From: Amycolatopsis nigrescens CSC17Ta-90
GTDB lineage: Bacteria > Actinomycetota > Actinomycetes > Mycobacteriales > Pseudonocardiaceae
Assembly (NCBI RefSeq): GCF_000384315.1
Contig: NZ_ARVW01000001.1
Coordinates: 3,658,157 to 3,722,156, forward strand
Length of the DNA: 64,000 nt
Reading direction: 5' to 3'
The notes below the pieces were generated by a model, which worked only from the letters and a program-made list of their open reading frames with translations, was not told the DNA's origin and made no database searches. Below, one piece after another: positions 1 through 8,882 of this stretch (position 1 is the first letter of the stretch; each line of letters opens with the position of its first letter). The position numbers and the translations under genes were made by a program.

Positions 1-2
1 TC

Positions 3-1136
3 ACCGTGCTGCCGGACAGCGTCGCGGAGCAGGTCGGCTACCACGTCGTGGTCGCGGACAGCGCCGGCCACCTGCTGCGCGGCATCGACCTTCGCAACGG
101 CCGGGTGTCCACTGTGGCCGGCACCGGTACGCAGTGGCGCGACGGCGAGTCCGGCGGCAAGGCTCTGGACACCGACCTCAGCAGCCCGTGGGACGTGGCC
201 TGGTGGGAGCCCGCCGGTGGCGTGGTGGTGGCCATGGCCGGCAACCACACGCTGGGTCTGTTCGATCCCGTCGAGGGCACCATCACCAGGCTGGCCGGCA
301 CCACGGTGGAAGGGCTGCGCGACGGCCCGGCCGGGGAGGCGTTCTTCGCGCAGACCTCGGGCCTGGCCGTGGACGGGGCCAAGCTCTGGCTGGCCGACTC
401 GGAGACCTCCGCGCTGCGCTGGCTGGCGGCCGACGGTGCCGGTGGTTTCACCGTGCACACCGCGGTCGGCACCGACCTGTTCTCCTTCGGCCACCGCGAC
501 GGGGCCGCGGTCCAGGCGCTGCTGCAGCACCCGCTCGGGGTGGCCGTGCTGCCGGACGGCGCGATCGCGGTGGCGGACACCTACAACGGCGCGGTCCGCC
601 GGTACGACCCGGTCACCCGCGAGGTCGCCACGCTGGCCGAGGGACTGGCCGAACCGTCCGGGCTGCTGATCGCGGACGGCGCGCTGATGGTCGTCGAGTC
701 GGCTGCGCACCGGCTGCGCCCGCTGACCGGCGAGGTCGCGGCCGGGCCCCGGCAGGTGCGCGGCGAGGCGCAGGCGGTCCGCCGCCCGCCGACCGTGCTC
801 GCGCCGGGTGAGCTGGACTTCTCCGTGCTGTTCGTGCCGCCGCCCGGCGAGAAGCTGGACGACCGGTTCGGGCCGTCGACCAGGCTGGAGATCAGCGCGT
901 CCCCGCCGGAGCTGCTCGCCGAGGGCGCCGGCACCGGTACCGGGTTCAACCGCCGGATCCGGCTGGCCGAAGGACAGCCCGAAGGGGTGCTGCAGGTGGT
1001 TGCCCAGGCCGCCAGCTGCGCCGACGGCGCCGAGCACCCGGCCTGCCGGGTCACCCGCCAGGACTGGGGCGTGCCGGTACGCGTTCGTTCCGATGGGGAG
1101 GCGGTTTTGCAGCTGATCCTGGCCGGGGAGCGGTGA
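3..1136 (+). CDS. NHL-repeat protein, C-terminal part (NHLRC2-like), 5' truncated by window
   Basis: The frame is open from the window edge, so the gene starts upstream. At least four NHL-type beta-propeller blades are visible as repeats of the form aliphatic-A-D-x-x-x-x-x-L/V-R, for example VVADSAGHLLRGID, LWLADSETSALRWL and VADTYNGAVRRYDP. They are followed by a beta-rich tail from about residue 265. This matches the C-terminal half of NHLRC2-type proteins, which carry a thioredoxin-like domain before the propeller; that domain would lie outside the window and was not seen. The cellular role is not known from sequence. The GroES-like gene starts about 40 bp after the stop. Confidence 0.75.
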   Translation, partial: TVLPDSVAEQVGYHVVVADSAGHLLRGIDLRNGRVSTVAGTGTQWRDGESGGKALDTDLSSPWDVAWWEPAGGVVVAMAGNHTLGLFDPVEGTITRLAGTTVEGLRDGPAGEAFFAQTSGLAVDGAKLWLADSETSALRWLAADGAGGFTVHTAVGTDLFSFGHRDGAAVQALLQHPLGVAVLPDGAIAVADTYNGAVRRYDPVTREVATLAEGLAEPSGLLIADGALMVVESAAHRLRPLTGEVAAGPRQVRGEAQAVRRPPTVLAPGELDFSVLFVPPPGEKLDDRFGPSTRLEISASPPELLAEGAGTGTGFNRRIRLAEGQPEGVLQVVAQAASCADGAEHPACRVTRQDWGVPVRVRSDGEAVLQLILAGER

Positions 1137-1162
1137 TGAGCCGTAACCGGGCGGCGGCCCCG

Positions 1163-1168
1163 TAGCAT
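1163..1168 (+). promoter_or_regulatory. -10 hexamer placing GroES-like start at a leaderless 5' end
   Basis: TAGCAT ends 7 nt before the GTG start at 1176 and there is no Shine-Dalgarno sequence, which fits a leaderless transcript. A matching -35 is not obvious. Confidence 0.4.
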
Positions 1169-1175
1169 CTGGTGG

Positions 1176-1520
1176 GTGTCGGATCGCAACAACTCCACCG
1201 AGCTCGGTGCGAAGCTCGAAATCCAGATGCTGCACGACCGCGTGCTGGTGCGCCTTGCTGCCGACGAGGGCGAGCGCCGCAGTACCGGGGGCATCGTGAT
1301 ACCCGCCACTGCGCAAGTCGCGCGCAGGCTGGCCTGGGGTGATGTACTTGGCGTCGGCAACAACGTACGCAACGTGAAGGTGTCGGACAGGGTGCTGTTC
1401 AACCCCGACGACCAGCTCGAGGTGGAGATCCAGGGCGAGGGTTACCTGGTGATGCGGGAACGCGACATCCACGCGGTCGCCAGCGAGCGGACCGAGCACG
1501 GCACGGGGCTGTACTTGTAG
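1176..1520 (+). CDS. GroES-like co-chaperonin family protein
   Basis: This 114-residue protein has the GroES beta-barrel pattern: LHDRVLVRLAADEGERRSTGGIVIP near residues 20-45, a G-V-G-N region, V-K-x-x-D-R-V-L-F and a C-terminal Y-L-V-M-R-E-x-D-I segment. True GroES caps GroEL, but no groEL is adjacent and the mobile loop differs from the standard sequence, so this is a divergent stand-alone paralogue. It could serve an alternative chaperonin or have another role. The GTG start lacks an RBS and follows a TAGCAT box by 7 nt. The VanW gene starts 22 bp downstream. Confidence 0.8.
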   Translation: MSDRNNSTELGAKLEIQMLHDRVLVRLAADEGERRSTGGIVIPATAQVARRLAWGDVLGVGNNVRNVKVSDRVLFNPDDQLEVEIQGEGYLVMRERDIHAVASERTEHGTGLYL

Positions 1521-1542
1521 GGGAGCACAGCGGGAGGGGCAG

Positions 1543-3447
1543 TTGCGCGACGAACACTACTGGCCGACCTGGGACTCGGATACCGGCGAGTTCCCGGCGG
1601 TGCGCGACGCCGATCCCGCCGACGACACCTACCAAATCGATCCCGAAGACCCCGAAGAGGCTGCTGCCGATGACGGTGAGCTGGTCGACGAGCTGCTCGA
1701 AGGGGACGACGCGGTCGATCTCCCGCTGACCCCGGCGAGACGGTTCCGCAAGGGCGTCGGCAAGGTACTGATGATCACCGGTGGCGTGATCGCGCTGCTG
1801 GTGGTGGTCTACGCGGCCGATCTGATGATCAACGCCGGGGACGTGCCGCGCGGGGTGACCGTGGCCGGGGTGGAGGTCGGCGGCATGTCCCGCAAGGGCG
1901 CCGAGGCCAAGCTGCGCCAGGAGCTCGAACCGCGGCTGATCCGGCCCATCCAGGTCCGCGCCGGGGATGTGCAGGCCGAGCTGACCCCGTCCGACTCCGG
2001 CCTCGGCCTCGATTGGCCTGGCACCGTCGAGCAGGCCGGGCGCCAGCCGCTCAACCCGGTCACCAGGGTGATGTCCTTCTTCACCACCCGCGAGGTCGGC
2101 GTGGCGACCAGCACCGAGCCGAAGACGCTGGCGCAGGCGGTCACCCGGCTGGCCGAGACCCGGCTGAACCACCCGCCGGTCGAGGGCAGCATCGGGTTCG
2201 TGCCGATCGCCGGCAGCGACGGCGGCGTCACCGCCTACCCGGTCGAGCCGAGGCAGGGCCAGACCCTGAACGACGTGGACCGCGCGGCGGAGATCCTCAA
2301 GGCGGACTGGATCGAGCGCGGCGGCATCGAGCTGCCGGTGGACCTCACCCCGGTCAAGGCGACGTCGGCCGGGGTGCACGCGGCGCTGGACCGGATCGTG
2401 GTGCCCGCCGTCGCCGGCCCGGTGGTGGTGCACGGCGAGGGCAAGGACGCGGTGCTCAAACCGGCCGCGATCGGCGGCGCGTTCCAGTTCTCCGCGCTGG
2501 ACAACGGCGCGCTGGAGGTGAAGCTGGACCAGTCCAGGCTCCAGCAGGACCTGCAGCCCCAGCTCGTCTCCACCGAGAAGGAGGGCAAGGACGCGCAGAT
2601 CGTCTTCGACGACGGCAGGCCGACGGTCACCCCGTCCGAGGACGGGCGGAAGGTCAGCTGGGTGGACACCTTCAAGCCGTTCATGGAGGTGATGACCAAA
2701 CCGGACGGCCGCGAGCTGAAGGTCGCCTACCAGGTGAAGAAGCCGGAAACGACCACCGACGAGGCGAACGCACTCGGCATCAAGGAGGTCGTCGGCGAGT
2801 TCAGCACCGGCGGGTTCTCCGGCGACGTGGCCACCAACGTGCGGGCGATCGCCGGTCAGGTCAGTGGCGCGATCGTGAAGCCGGGTGAGACGTTCAGCCT
2901 GGACGGCCGCACCGGGCCGCGCACGGCTTCCGGCGGTTATGCCTCCGCGCCGGTGAACGAGGACGGCACCGGGCCGAAGGTGATCGGTGGCGGGGTCTCC
3001 CAGTTCACCAGCACGCTGTACAACGCGGCGTACTTCGCCGGGCTGAAAGACGCCGGGCACACCGAGCACTCGTACTACCTCGATCGCTACCCGGCCGGCC
3101 GGGACGCGAAGTCCTTGCAGGACAACGGGTCCACTGTGGACATGAAGTTCACCAACGACGCGCCGACCGGGGTGGCCGTGCAGGCCAGCGCCTCGGGATC
3201 GACCGTGACGGTGAAGATCTGGGGCACCAAGCGGTTCCGGGTGGACAGCTCCACCAGCGGCCAGTCCGAGACGATCCCGCCCGGTTTGGAGCCGGGCCCG
3301 CCCGAAGGCTGCCAGCCGAGCAGCGGGTCGCCCGGCTTCAGCATCTCGGACACCCGGGTGCTCTACGACCTGGCTTCCGGCGGCGAAGTCCGCCGCGAAA
3401 CCCGCAGCGTCACCTACCAGCCCCGCCCCACCATCATCTGCTTCTAA
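1543..3447 (+). CDS. VanW family membrane-anchored cell-wall protein
   Basis: The 634-residue protein has an acidic cytoplasmic N-terminus (about 1-70), one membrane segment (about 75-97, ITGGVIALLVVVYAADLMI), an extracytoplasmic region resembling the YoaR-type peptidoglycan-binding domain (about 105-400) and a VanW domain (about 415-550). The VanW motifs include VKPGETFSLDGRTG, GGGVSQFTSTLYNAA and HSYYLDRYPAGRDA. VanW proteins are linked to cell-wall and glycopeptide contexts, but their biochemical activity is unsettled. The TTG start is supported by GGGAGGGG at 1532-1539. The gene ends against a perfect 20-bp hairpin. Confidence 0.88.
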   Translation: MRDEHYWPTWDSDTGEFPAVRDADPADDTYQIDPEDPEEAAADDGELVDELLEGDDAVDLPLTPARRFRKGVGKVLMITGGVIALLVVVYAADLMINAGDVPRGVTVAGVEVGGMSRKGAEAKLRQELEPRLIRPIQVRAGDVQAELTPSDSGLGLDWPGTVEQAGRQPLNPVTRVMSFFTTREVGVATSTEPKTLAQAVTRLAETRLNHPPVEGSIGFVPIAGSDGGVTAYPVEPRQGQTLNDVDRAAEILKADWIERGGIELPVDLTPVKATSAGVHAALDRIVVPAVAGPVVVHGEGKDAVLKPAAIGGAFQFSALDNGALEVKLDQSRLQQDLQPQLVSTEKEGKDAQIVFDDGRPTVTPSEDGRKVSWVDTFKPFMEVMTKPDGRELKVAYQVKKPETTTDEANALGIKEVVGEFSTGGFSGDVATNVRAIAGQVSGAIVKPGETFSLDGRTGPRTASGGYASAPVNEDGTGPKVIGGGVSQFTSTLYNAAYFAGLKDAGHTEHSYYLDRYPAGRDAKSLQDNGSTVDMKFTNDAPTGVAVQASASGSTVTVKIWGTKRFRVDSSTSGQSETIPPGLEPGPPEGCQPSSGSPGFSISDTRVLYDLASGGEVRRETRSVTYQPRPTIICF

Positions 3448-3448
3448 C

Positions 3449-3494
3449 GTCGTGAGTGAAAAGTGTTGTCCTGGCAACACTTTTCACTCACGAC
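3449..3494. terminator. Perfect 20-bp inverted repeat between convergent genes (palindrome family A)
   Basis: Two perfect 20-nt arms (3449-3468 and 3475-3494) flank a 6-nt loop. The core reads GTGAGTGAAAAGTGTTG. It lies 1 bp after the VanW stop and 22 bp before the end of the opposing LRR gene, fitting a bidirectional terminator. A diverged second copy is at 19836-19881. Confidence 0.8.
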
Positions 3495-3516
3495 CGCTGA
3501 CCTGCGGAAACGCCGG

Positions 3517-4302
3517 TCAGCGGAGCACCATGCAGCCGCGTGACTCCAGCTCGGGCAGCCACCGAGGCTCGCGCAGGTACTTGTTCCAGCGCAGGTCCAG
3601 CTTGTCCAATCTAGACAGTCCGGCGAGGCTGTCCGGCAACTCGGTGAGTCCGTTGTCCCGCAGGTCGAGCTGGCGCAGCTCGCGCAGCCGGCCGAGGGAG
3701 TCCGGCAGGCGCGCGATCCGGTTGCCGCGCAGGTGCAGCTCGCGCAGCGCGCCCAGTTCGCCGATCGACTCCGGTAGCGCGGTGATTTCGTTGTGGTACA
3801 AGCGAAGTTCCCGCAGCGAAGACAGTCCGCCGATCGCGTCCGGCAGGGTGCGCAGCCGGTTGTCGGTGATCCCGAGGTAGCGCAGTCCGCTCAGCCGGCA
3901 CACCGGTTCCGGGAACTCGGTGAGCCGGTTGTCGCTGAGGTACAGGTATTCCGTCAGGTTCGCCAGCGTGCCGATCGCGTCCGGCAGCCCGGTGAGCCGG
4001 TTGTGCCCGAGGTCCAGGGTGTGCAGCGCCCTCAGCCGCCCGATGTCCGGGGAGATCTCGGTGAGCTGGTTACCGGCGAGGTTGAGCACCCGCAGCCGCT
4101 CCAGCCGCCACAGCTGTGCGGGCACGGTCGTGAGCCGGTTGTCGTAGAGGCTCAGCTGTTCCAGCCAATCCGCCGCCAGTACCGCGGCCGGTATCCGCTC
4201 CAGCCGGTTGCGATCCAGCTCGACGCGCCGGACTCCGGTCAGGTCCAGCTCCGGCGGCTCGGTCAGGTCCCGACCGCTCAGGTCCAGCCAGTTCGACTCC
4301 AT
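3517..4302 (-). CDS. Leucine-rich repeat protein
   Basis: The 261-residue protein consists almost wholly of about nine LRR units of about 23 residues with the pattern L-x-x-L-P-D-x-I-G-x-L-x-x-L-x-x-L-x-L-x-x-N-x-L-T. There is no signal peptide or membrane segment, so it is probably a cytoplasmic binding protein; its partner is unknown. The frame extends further upstream, but ATG at 4302 was chosen because LRR similarity begins there (MESNWLDLSGRDL) and a TATCGT box lies 6 nt before it. Longer starts would run into the opposite gene's promoter. Confidence 0.82.
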   Translation of the reverse strand: MESNWLDLSGRDLTEPPELDLTGVRRVELDRNRLERIPAAVLAADWLEQLSLYDNRLTTVPAQLWRLERLRVLNLAGNQLTEISPDIGRLRALHTLDLGHNRLTGLPDAIGTLANLTEYLYLSDNRLTEFPEPVCRLSGLRYLGITDNRLRTLPDAIGGLSSLRELRLYHNEITALPESIGELGALRELHLRGNRIARLPDSLGRLRELRQLDLRDNGLTELPDSLAGLSRLDKLDLRWNKYLREPRWLPELESRGCMVLR

Positions 4303-4308
4303 CGGGTG

Positions 4309-4314
4309 ACGATA
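4309..4314 (-). promoter_or_regulatory. -10 hexamer for the LRR gene, probably leaderless
   Basis: On the minus strand TATCGT ends 6 nt before ATG 4302 with no RBS between. Confidence 0.35.
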
Positions 4315-4376
4315 GCGGGCGCGATTATCCGATACCGTGGGTAGTCGTTCGTGTCCCCGCCGAATGTGGAGGTTTG

Positions 4377-4769
4377 GTGTCTCGGTTGCCGAAATCGTTG
4401 CTGGGTAAGGTTTCTGTCCTACTTTTCGGGGCGGTGATGACCATCCTGCTCTGGTCACCCTCCGCGAGCGCGGACGCTCCGGTAGCCCCATTGGTGCATG
4501 CCAATGCGGTCAACGGCTGCAAGCTGAACGTGCGCGGCGGTACCACCACCACGGCCCCCACCCTGGTCACCCTGACCTGCGCGAACTACACCAGCTGCAC
4601 GCGCGCGCCGGTCGAGCAGGCGCCGTGCGGGCCGTTCGAGACCGGTGGCGAGTACACCTGCGTCGCGCCGGACGGCAAGGCGGTCAAGGACAACCGCTGG
4701 GTCGAGGTCGAGTGGCGGGCGCCGCAGAAGTCGTACGTCGCCTTCTCCTGCGCGAGCCTGCGCAACTGA
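4377..4769 (+). CDS. Small secreted six-cysteine protein
   Basis: The 130-residue precursor has a clear Sec signal peptide (basic start, hydrophobic VSVLLFGAVMTILLW, likely cleavage after SASA near residue 32). The mature part has six cysteines (GC, LTC, TSC, APC, YTC, FSC), probably three disulfides. The layout resembles small secreted SH3-like actinomycete proteins, but no family can be named. GTG 4377 is preferred over TTG 4374 because GGAGG at 4368-4372 fits it better. Divergent from the LRR gene. Confidence 0.7.
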   Translation: MSRLPKSLLGKVSVLLFGAVMTILLWSPSASADAPVAPLVHANAVNGCKLNVRGGTTTTAPTLVTLTCANYTSCTRAPVEQAPCGPFETGGEYTCVAPDGKAVKDNRWVEVEWRAPQKSYVAFSCASLRN

Positions 4770-4786
4770 ACCGACCCGCAGACGAA

Positions 4787-4821
4787 CTCCGGGCCGGCCC
4801 GCTGAGCGGACCGGCCCGGAG
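4787..4821. terminator. GC-rich hairpin between convergent genes
   Basis: Perfect 11-bp arms CTCCGGGCCGG (4787-4797) and CCGGCCCGGAG (4811-4821) lie between the ends of the secreted-protein gene and the GlsB-like gene. No U-tract, as is usual in actinomycetes. Confidence 0.65.
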
Positions 4822-4835
4822 CTGTCAGATCTCGG

Positions 4836-5114
4836 CTAACTGCGGGTCACTCCGCGGCGGCCGTAGAGGTTCGCCGCAACCGTGACACCGATGGCCGCGA
4901 TGACCACCTGCGTGATCAGTTCGAGCCAGTCGAAGCCCTTGGTATCCGCGTAGCCGAGGCCACGGGCGATCGCGGTACCGGCGAACGCCGCCACGATGCC
5001 GACCACGATGGTCAGCCAGATCGGGATGCCCTGCTTGCCCGGGGCGAAGAAGCGGCCCAGCACCCCGAGGATCAACCCGACCACGATCGCGGTGATGATT
5101 CCCGAAACGGTCAT
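4836..5114 (-). CDS. GlsB/YeaQ/YmgE family (transglycosylase-associated) membrane protein
   Basis: The 92-residue protein has three hydrophobic segments (about 4-25, 30-50 and 62-85) and the family pattern of small glycine-rich helices with the G-K-Q-G-I-P-I-W-L-T-I-V-V-G-I-V turn. These proteins are stress-induced inner-membrane proteins of unknown mechanism, despite the transglycosylase name. ATG 5114 has a strong GGGAGAG RBS. A 9-bp inverted repeat lies about 20 nt upstream. Confidence 0.85.
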   Translation of the reverse strand: MTVSGIITAIVVGLILGVLGRFFAPGKQGIPIWLTIVVGIVAAFAGTAIARGLGYADTKGFDWLELITQVVIAAIGVTVAANLYGRRGVTRS

Positions 5115-5134
5115 CGTCTCTCCCTAGCCTGTCG

Positions 5135-5158
5135 CGGCCGGTCGGGCTGGACCGGCCG
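5135..5158. promoter_or_regulatory. Inverted repeat in the GlsB-like leader
   Basis: CGGCCGGTC-N6-GACCGGCCG, perfect 9-bp arms, sits 21-44 nt upstream of ATG 5114. It could be an operator or a 5' UTR hairpin; the sequence does not decide. Confidence 0.4.
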
Positions 5159-5274
5159 TCCATGTTCTGTTGTGGTGTTGAGGGGATGGCCCGAGGGCCA
5201 CGGGTTCAAACCCGGCGCGGCGACCTTGTTACCGGCCAGGCCGCCCGGATCCTCTCGACCAGGGAGAACCGGCC

Positions 5275-5733
5275 ATGACCAAGGAGAACCGGACCGGCAC
5301 GATCACTCGTGACGGTGACATCGCGACCATCAGGTTCCAGCGCCGGCTGCCGCACCGGGTAACCGCAGTGTGGACCGCTTTGACCGATTCGGCATCTCGG
5401 CGCGCTTGGTTCGGCGAGACCCGGTTCGCGGGCGGCCGGGTGGAGTTCCTGCCGGACGTCCCGGATGCCGAGTGGATCAGCGGCCGTGTCCTGGCCTGGG
5501 ACCCGCCGCACCTGCTGGCACACGAGTGGAACGGCGTGGCGCGCTACGAACTCATCCCGTGCGGCAAGAGCGACACCGAGACCGACCTGATTTTCACCCA
5601 CCGCGGCGCCGCCGACCTCCCCGCCGCACACGCCTTCCTGGACCGCCTCGAGTTCCACCTCGCCGGCGCCCCCATCCCGTCCTGGCCCACCCGCTACCTC
5701 GCCGTCCAGCCCCTCTACCCCCAAACGCAGTGA
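5275..5733 (+). CDS. SRPBCC (AHSA1-like) family protein
   Basis: The 152-residue protein has the AHSA1/START-like pattern: an N-terminal strand IRFQRRLPHRVTAVWTALTDSASRRAWF, central strands around GRVLAWDPPHLLAHEW, and a long C-terminal helix (AAHAFLDRLEFHLAG). The fold binds hydrophobic ligands or acts as a co-chaperone; no ligand can be named. ATG 5275 follows an AGGGAGAA RBS. The TGA stop lies inside a long hairpin that probably terminates transcription. Confidence 0.8.
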   Translation: MTKENRTGTITRDGDIATIRFQRRLPHRVTAVWTALTDSASRRAWFGETRFAGGRVEFLPDVPDAEWISGRVLAWDPPHLLAHEWNGVARYELIPCGKSDTETDLIFTHRGAADLPAAHAFLDRLEFHLAGAPIPSWPTRYLAVQPLYPQTQ

Positions 5734-5779
5734 AGGCCACCTTCGCTGCGTTGAACGCAGGCAAGGTGGCCTTCACTGC
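5727..5779. terminator. Long hairpin overlapping a stop codon (palindrome family B)
   Basis: Perfect 17-bp arms (5727-5743 and 5763-5779, core GTGAAGGCCACCTT) enclose 19 nt that fold into their own CTGCGTT/AACGCAG stem. The SRPBCC stop TGA (5731-5733) is inside the left arm. It lies 23 bp before the end of the convergent fadE-like gene. A shorter relative is at 13180-13216. Confidence 0.8.
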
Positions 5780-5802
5780 ATAGGGTCCCTAGTGCGCAGG
5801 GG

Positions 5803-7647
5803 CTAGAAAGCGGCTTCGGGGATGTCCATCAGGTCGTTGTCGGCGGCCTCGACGATCACCCGGCGCGAGGTCAGCTCCGGCAGCACGCTCTTCGCGAAGA
5901 AGGACGCCACGGCGACCTTGCCCTCGTAGAACGCCACGTCCTTCGCGCCGGCGCCGTTGTCCAGCTTGCCGATCGCGATCTCCGCGTGCTTGAGCAGCTG
6001 CCAGCCGATCAGCAGGTCACCGGCGGACATCAGCAGCCGCACGGTGTGCTGGCCGACCTTGTTGATGTTCTGCGGGTCGTCCTGCGACGCGGTCAGGTAG
6101 CCGATCAGCGAGCCGAGCATGCCCTGGGTGTCGTCCAGCGCCTGCTTGAGCAGCGTGCGCTCCTGCTTCAGCCTGCCGTTGCCAGCCTCCGACTCGACGA
6201 ACTGGGTGATCTCCCCGGCGACGTGCGCCAGCGCCTGCCCCTTGTCCCGCACGATCTTGCGGAAGAAGAAGTCCAGCGACTGGATCGCCGTGGTGCCCTC
6301 GTACAGCGAGTCGATCTTCGCGTCCCGGATGTACTGCTCGATCGGGTAGTCCTGCAGGAAGCCCGAGCCGCCGAGGGTTTGCAGCGACTGCACGAGCTGC
6401 TCGGTGGCCCGCTCGGAGCCGACCCCCTTGACGATCGGCAGCAGCAGGTCGTTCACCCGCTCGGCCAGCTTCAGCGACTCCTCGGTGCCCTCCCCGGTCC
6501 AGATCTGGTCCTGGAACGACGCCGTGTACAGGTACACCGCGCGAAGGCCCTCGGAGTACGCCTTCTGCAGCATCAGCGAGCGGCGAACGTCCGGGTGGTG
6601 CGTGATGGTCACCCGCGGCGCGGCCTTGTTCAGCATGTTCGGCAGGTCGGCGCCCTGCACCCGCTCCTTGGCGTACTCGAGCGCGTTCAGGTAGCCGGTG
6701 GACAGCGTGGCGATGGCCTTGGTACCGACCATCATCCTGGCGTACTCGATGACCTGGAACATCTGCGCGATGCCGTCGTGCACCTCGCCGAGCAGCCAGC
6801 CCTTGGCCGGGACGTCGTGCTGGCCGAAGGTGAGCTCGCAGGTGGTGGACGCCTTGATGCCCATCTTGTGCTCGACGTTCGTCACGTACGCGCCGTTGCG
6901 CGCACCGAGCTCGCCGGTCTCGGAGTCGAAGTGGAACTTCGGCACCAGGAACAGCGAGAGGCCCTTGGTGCCGGGCCTTGTCTCGATGCCGGGTCCCTCG
7001 GGGCGGGCCAGCACCAGGTGCATGATGTTCTCGGTCAGGTCCTGCTCGGCGGAAGTGATGAACCGCTTGACCCCGTCGAGGTGCCAGGAGCCGTCCTCCT
7101 GCTTGATCGCCTTGGTGCGCCCGGCGCCGACGTCGGAGCCGGCGTCCGGCTCGGTCAGCACCATGGTCGCGCCCCATGACTTGTCAATCATCAGCTTGGC
7201 CCAGTGCTGCTGCTCTTCGGTGCCGTTCTTGTCCACGATCATCGCGAAGTTCGGGCCCGCCATGTACATGAACAGCGGGGCGTTCGCGCCGAGGATCAGC
7301 TCGGCGGCGGCCCACTGCACGGTGGGCGGCAGGCCGAGCCCGCCGAGGTGGTTGGGCAGCCCGAGCCGCCACCACTCGCCGTCGTAGAGCTGCTGGTAGC
7401 TCTTCTTGAACGACTCGGGCAGCTGCACGGTGAAGGTCTTGGGGTCGTACACCGGCGGGTTCCGGTCGGCGTCGGCGAAGGAGTCGGCCAACGGACCGAC
7501 GGCGAGGTTGTTCAGCTCGGAGAGCGCGCCGCGGGCGGTCTCCTCGTCGGAATCCTCCAGCACGCCCTTCCCGAGGCGCTCCTGCACGCCGAGCACCTCG
7601 AACAGGTTGAACTCGAGGTCTCGGACGTTGCTCTTGTAGTGGCCCAT
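5803..7647 (-). CDS. Acyl-CoA dehydrogenase, FadE5-like
   Basis: The 614-residue flavoprotein oxidises an acyl-CoA to the 2-enoyl-CoA in beta-oxidation and passes electrons to ETF. FAD/substrate motifs are [14 protein letters not shown] and RFITSAEQD; the presumed catalytic base is in [15 protein letters not shown] near residue 450. The length and the roughly 150-residue C-terminal extension match the mycobacterial FadE5 class (about 611 residues) rather than 380-residue short enzymes. ATG 7645-7647 is preceded by a GGAG RBS. The promoter region carries several palindromes typical of a TetR operator. No fadA or fadB is adjacent. Confidence 0.85.
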   Translation of the reverse strand: MGHYKSNVRDLEFNLFEVLGVQERLGKGVLEDSDEETARGALSELNNLAVGPLADSFADADRNPPVYDPKTFTVQLPESFKKSYQQLYDGEWWRLGLPNHLGGLGLPPTVQWAAAELILGANAPLFMYMAGPNFAMIVDKNGTEEQQHWAKLMIDKSWGATMVLTEPDAGSDVGAGRTKAIKQEDGSWHLDGVKRFITSAEQDLTENIMHLVLARPEGPGIETRPGTKGLSLFLVPKFHFDSETGELGARNGAYVTNVEHKMGIKASTTCELTFGQHDVPAKGWLLGEVHDGIAQMFQVIEYARMMVGTKAIATLSTGYLNALEYAKERVQGADLPNMLNKAAPRVTITHHPDVRRSLMLQKAYSEGLRAVYLYTASFQDQIWTGEGTEESLKLAERVNDLLLPIVKGVGSERATEQLVQSLQTLGGSGFLQDYPIEQYIRDAKIDSLYEGTTAIQSLDFFFRKIVRDKGQALAHVAGEITQFVESEAGNGRLKQERTLLKQALDDTQGMLGSLIGYLTASQDDPQNINKVGQHTVRLLMSAGDLLIGWQLLKHAEIAIGKLDNGAGAKDVAFYEGKVAVASFFAKSVLPELTSRRVIVEAADNDLMDIPEAAF

Positions 7648-7705
7648 GTCGTCGCTCCGTCTTTGTTCGGGGTTCCAGCGGCGAAAGTCTTGTCGGACAC
7701 TGCCC

Positions 7706-7743
7706 TACTGGCCGGTAACATCAGGATATTACCTGTGAGTAAT
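7706..7743. promoter_or_regulatory. Palindrome cluster upstream of the fadE5-like gene
   Basis: Overlapping imperfect palindromes: TACTGGCCGGTA (7706-7717), GGTAACAT-N4-ATATTACC (7714-7733) and ATTAC-N6-GTAAT (7728-7743). The last shares TTAC-N6-GTAA with a site before the etfD-like gene (31098-31111). Probably operators of a TetR-family fatty-acid regulator. Confidence 0.5.
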
Positions 7744-7809
7744 CCTCGGCAAGTAGATCAGCCTTTTGTGACGCAGGAATCCCCGATCGAGACCTGGGCG
7801 GCGAAGGGG

Positions 7810-8607
7810 TCAGGTGGCCGGTCCGGCCAGGCCGGTGGCCCTGGAAGCAGGCATTTCCGGGAGCGGCCCGAGTGAATCGTTGGGCTGTGTGACCAATATC
7901 CCGCTCCGGAACGCGGTGGTCACCGCGTGTGTCCGGTCGCGGGCGGACAGTTTGCGCAGAATGCTCTTCACGTGGGTGCGGACGGTTTCCACCGAAAGGT
8001 AGAGGATCTTCGCGATCGCCGAGTTCTCCAGACCCTCGGCCACCAGCTGCAGCACCTGGTACTCGCGGCGGGACAGCGGCATCTGCGGTCTCGGTGGCTG
8101 GGTGCCGTCGGCCTCGCCGGGTTCGCCGCGCGGGCGCGGCGGCTGCCGCTTCGGGCGCGCGGTCAGCGCGGCCAGCGACGGGTCGAGGTACCGGCGGTCC
8201 ACATAGGCCCGCCGGATCGCCTCGGTCAGCCGGCGGGGTTCGACGGACCGGGGCACCGCCGCGTGCGCGCCCGCCGCCATCGCGGTGGCCAGGTACTTCG
8301 GGTTGCGGTAGACCTCGCGCACCAGCACCACGATGAGCAGCGCCGGGTCGCCGGTGGCCAGCAGTTTCGTCAGGTGGCAGTTGGGGTCGATCCCGGAGTC
8401 CACCAGCACCACGTCCGGGCGAAGCTGCTCGCCGAGCTGCAGGGCGGAATGGTGGCTGGCGGCGTGCCCGACCCAGTGCAGCCCCTGCGTGCGGTGCACC
8501 AGCGCGGAAAGGCCGTCCCGGTAGATGGGCACCGGATCGATGGCGGCCACGCCCAGGCTCCGCGCGCCTGGTGGCTGCGGCCTGCTCGGGTCGATGCTGC
8601 GCGTCAT
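7810..8607 (-). CDS. LuxR-family DNA-binding response regulator (orphan)
   Basis: The 265-residue protein has an atypical N-terminal receiver (about 15-135) with the phosphoacceptor region DVVLVDSGID and a C-terminal LuxR/NarL helix-turn-helix (about 175-235: PLSRREYQVLQLVAEGLENS, IAKILYLSVETVRTHVKSIL). A proline-rich linker joins them. No histidine kinase is adjacent, so it is an orphan regulator with unknown targets. ATG 8607 was chosen over the codon at 8631 because GGAGAG lies at ideal spacing. Transcribed toward the fadE5-like promoter. Confidence 0.85.
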   Translation of the reverse strand: MTRSIDPSRPQPPGARSLGVAAIDPVPIYRDGLSALVHRTQGLHWVGHAASHHSALQLGEQLRPDVVLVDSGIDPNCHLTKLLATGDPALLIVVLVREVYRNPKYLATAMAAGAHAAVPRSVEPRRLTEAIRRAYVDRRYLDPSLAALTARPKRQPPRPRGEPGEADGTQPPRPQMPLSRREYQVLQLVAEGLENSAIAKILYLSVETVRTHVKSILRKLSARDRTHAVTTAFRSGILVTQPNDSLGPLPEMPASRATGLAGPAT

Positions 8608-8882
8608 GGGCTCTCCGTCTCCGCACGTCAAACCTGGCTCCGGCGTCTTTCGCAGACCGCCCCTCGCGGTCCCCGACGCGCAACGACACCGTCAACCGGT
8701 CCCCCCTGCCAGGACCAGTCCAGGAATGACACCTCGTAACTGTGCGAGTCGGCGCGCCAGGTTTCGTGACGCGAGATCCCCCTCATGGGGGTGTGCGCGC
8801 TCACCCATGCGCCTCTCTGTAGCAAGGCCAACTGCACCAACGCTGTTCAGTGACCGAACCGTTGTGCACCCGGCATCGGGTG

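Noticed and set aside
5185..5230. T-arm-like GGGTTCAAACCC in a 110-bp gap, suggesting a second tRNA
   Set aside because: No matching acceptor stem, D arm or anticodon arm could be built on either strand; it may be chance or an old fragment.
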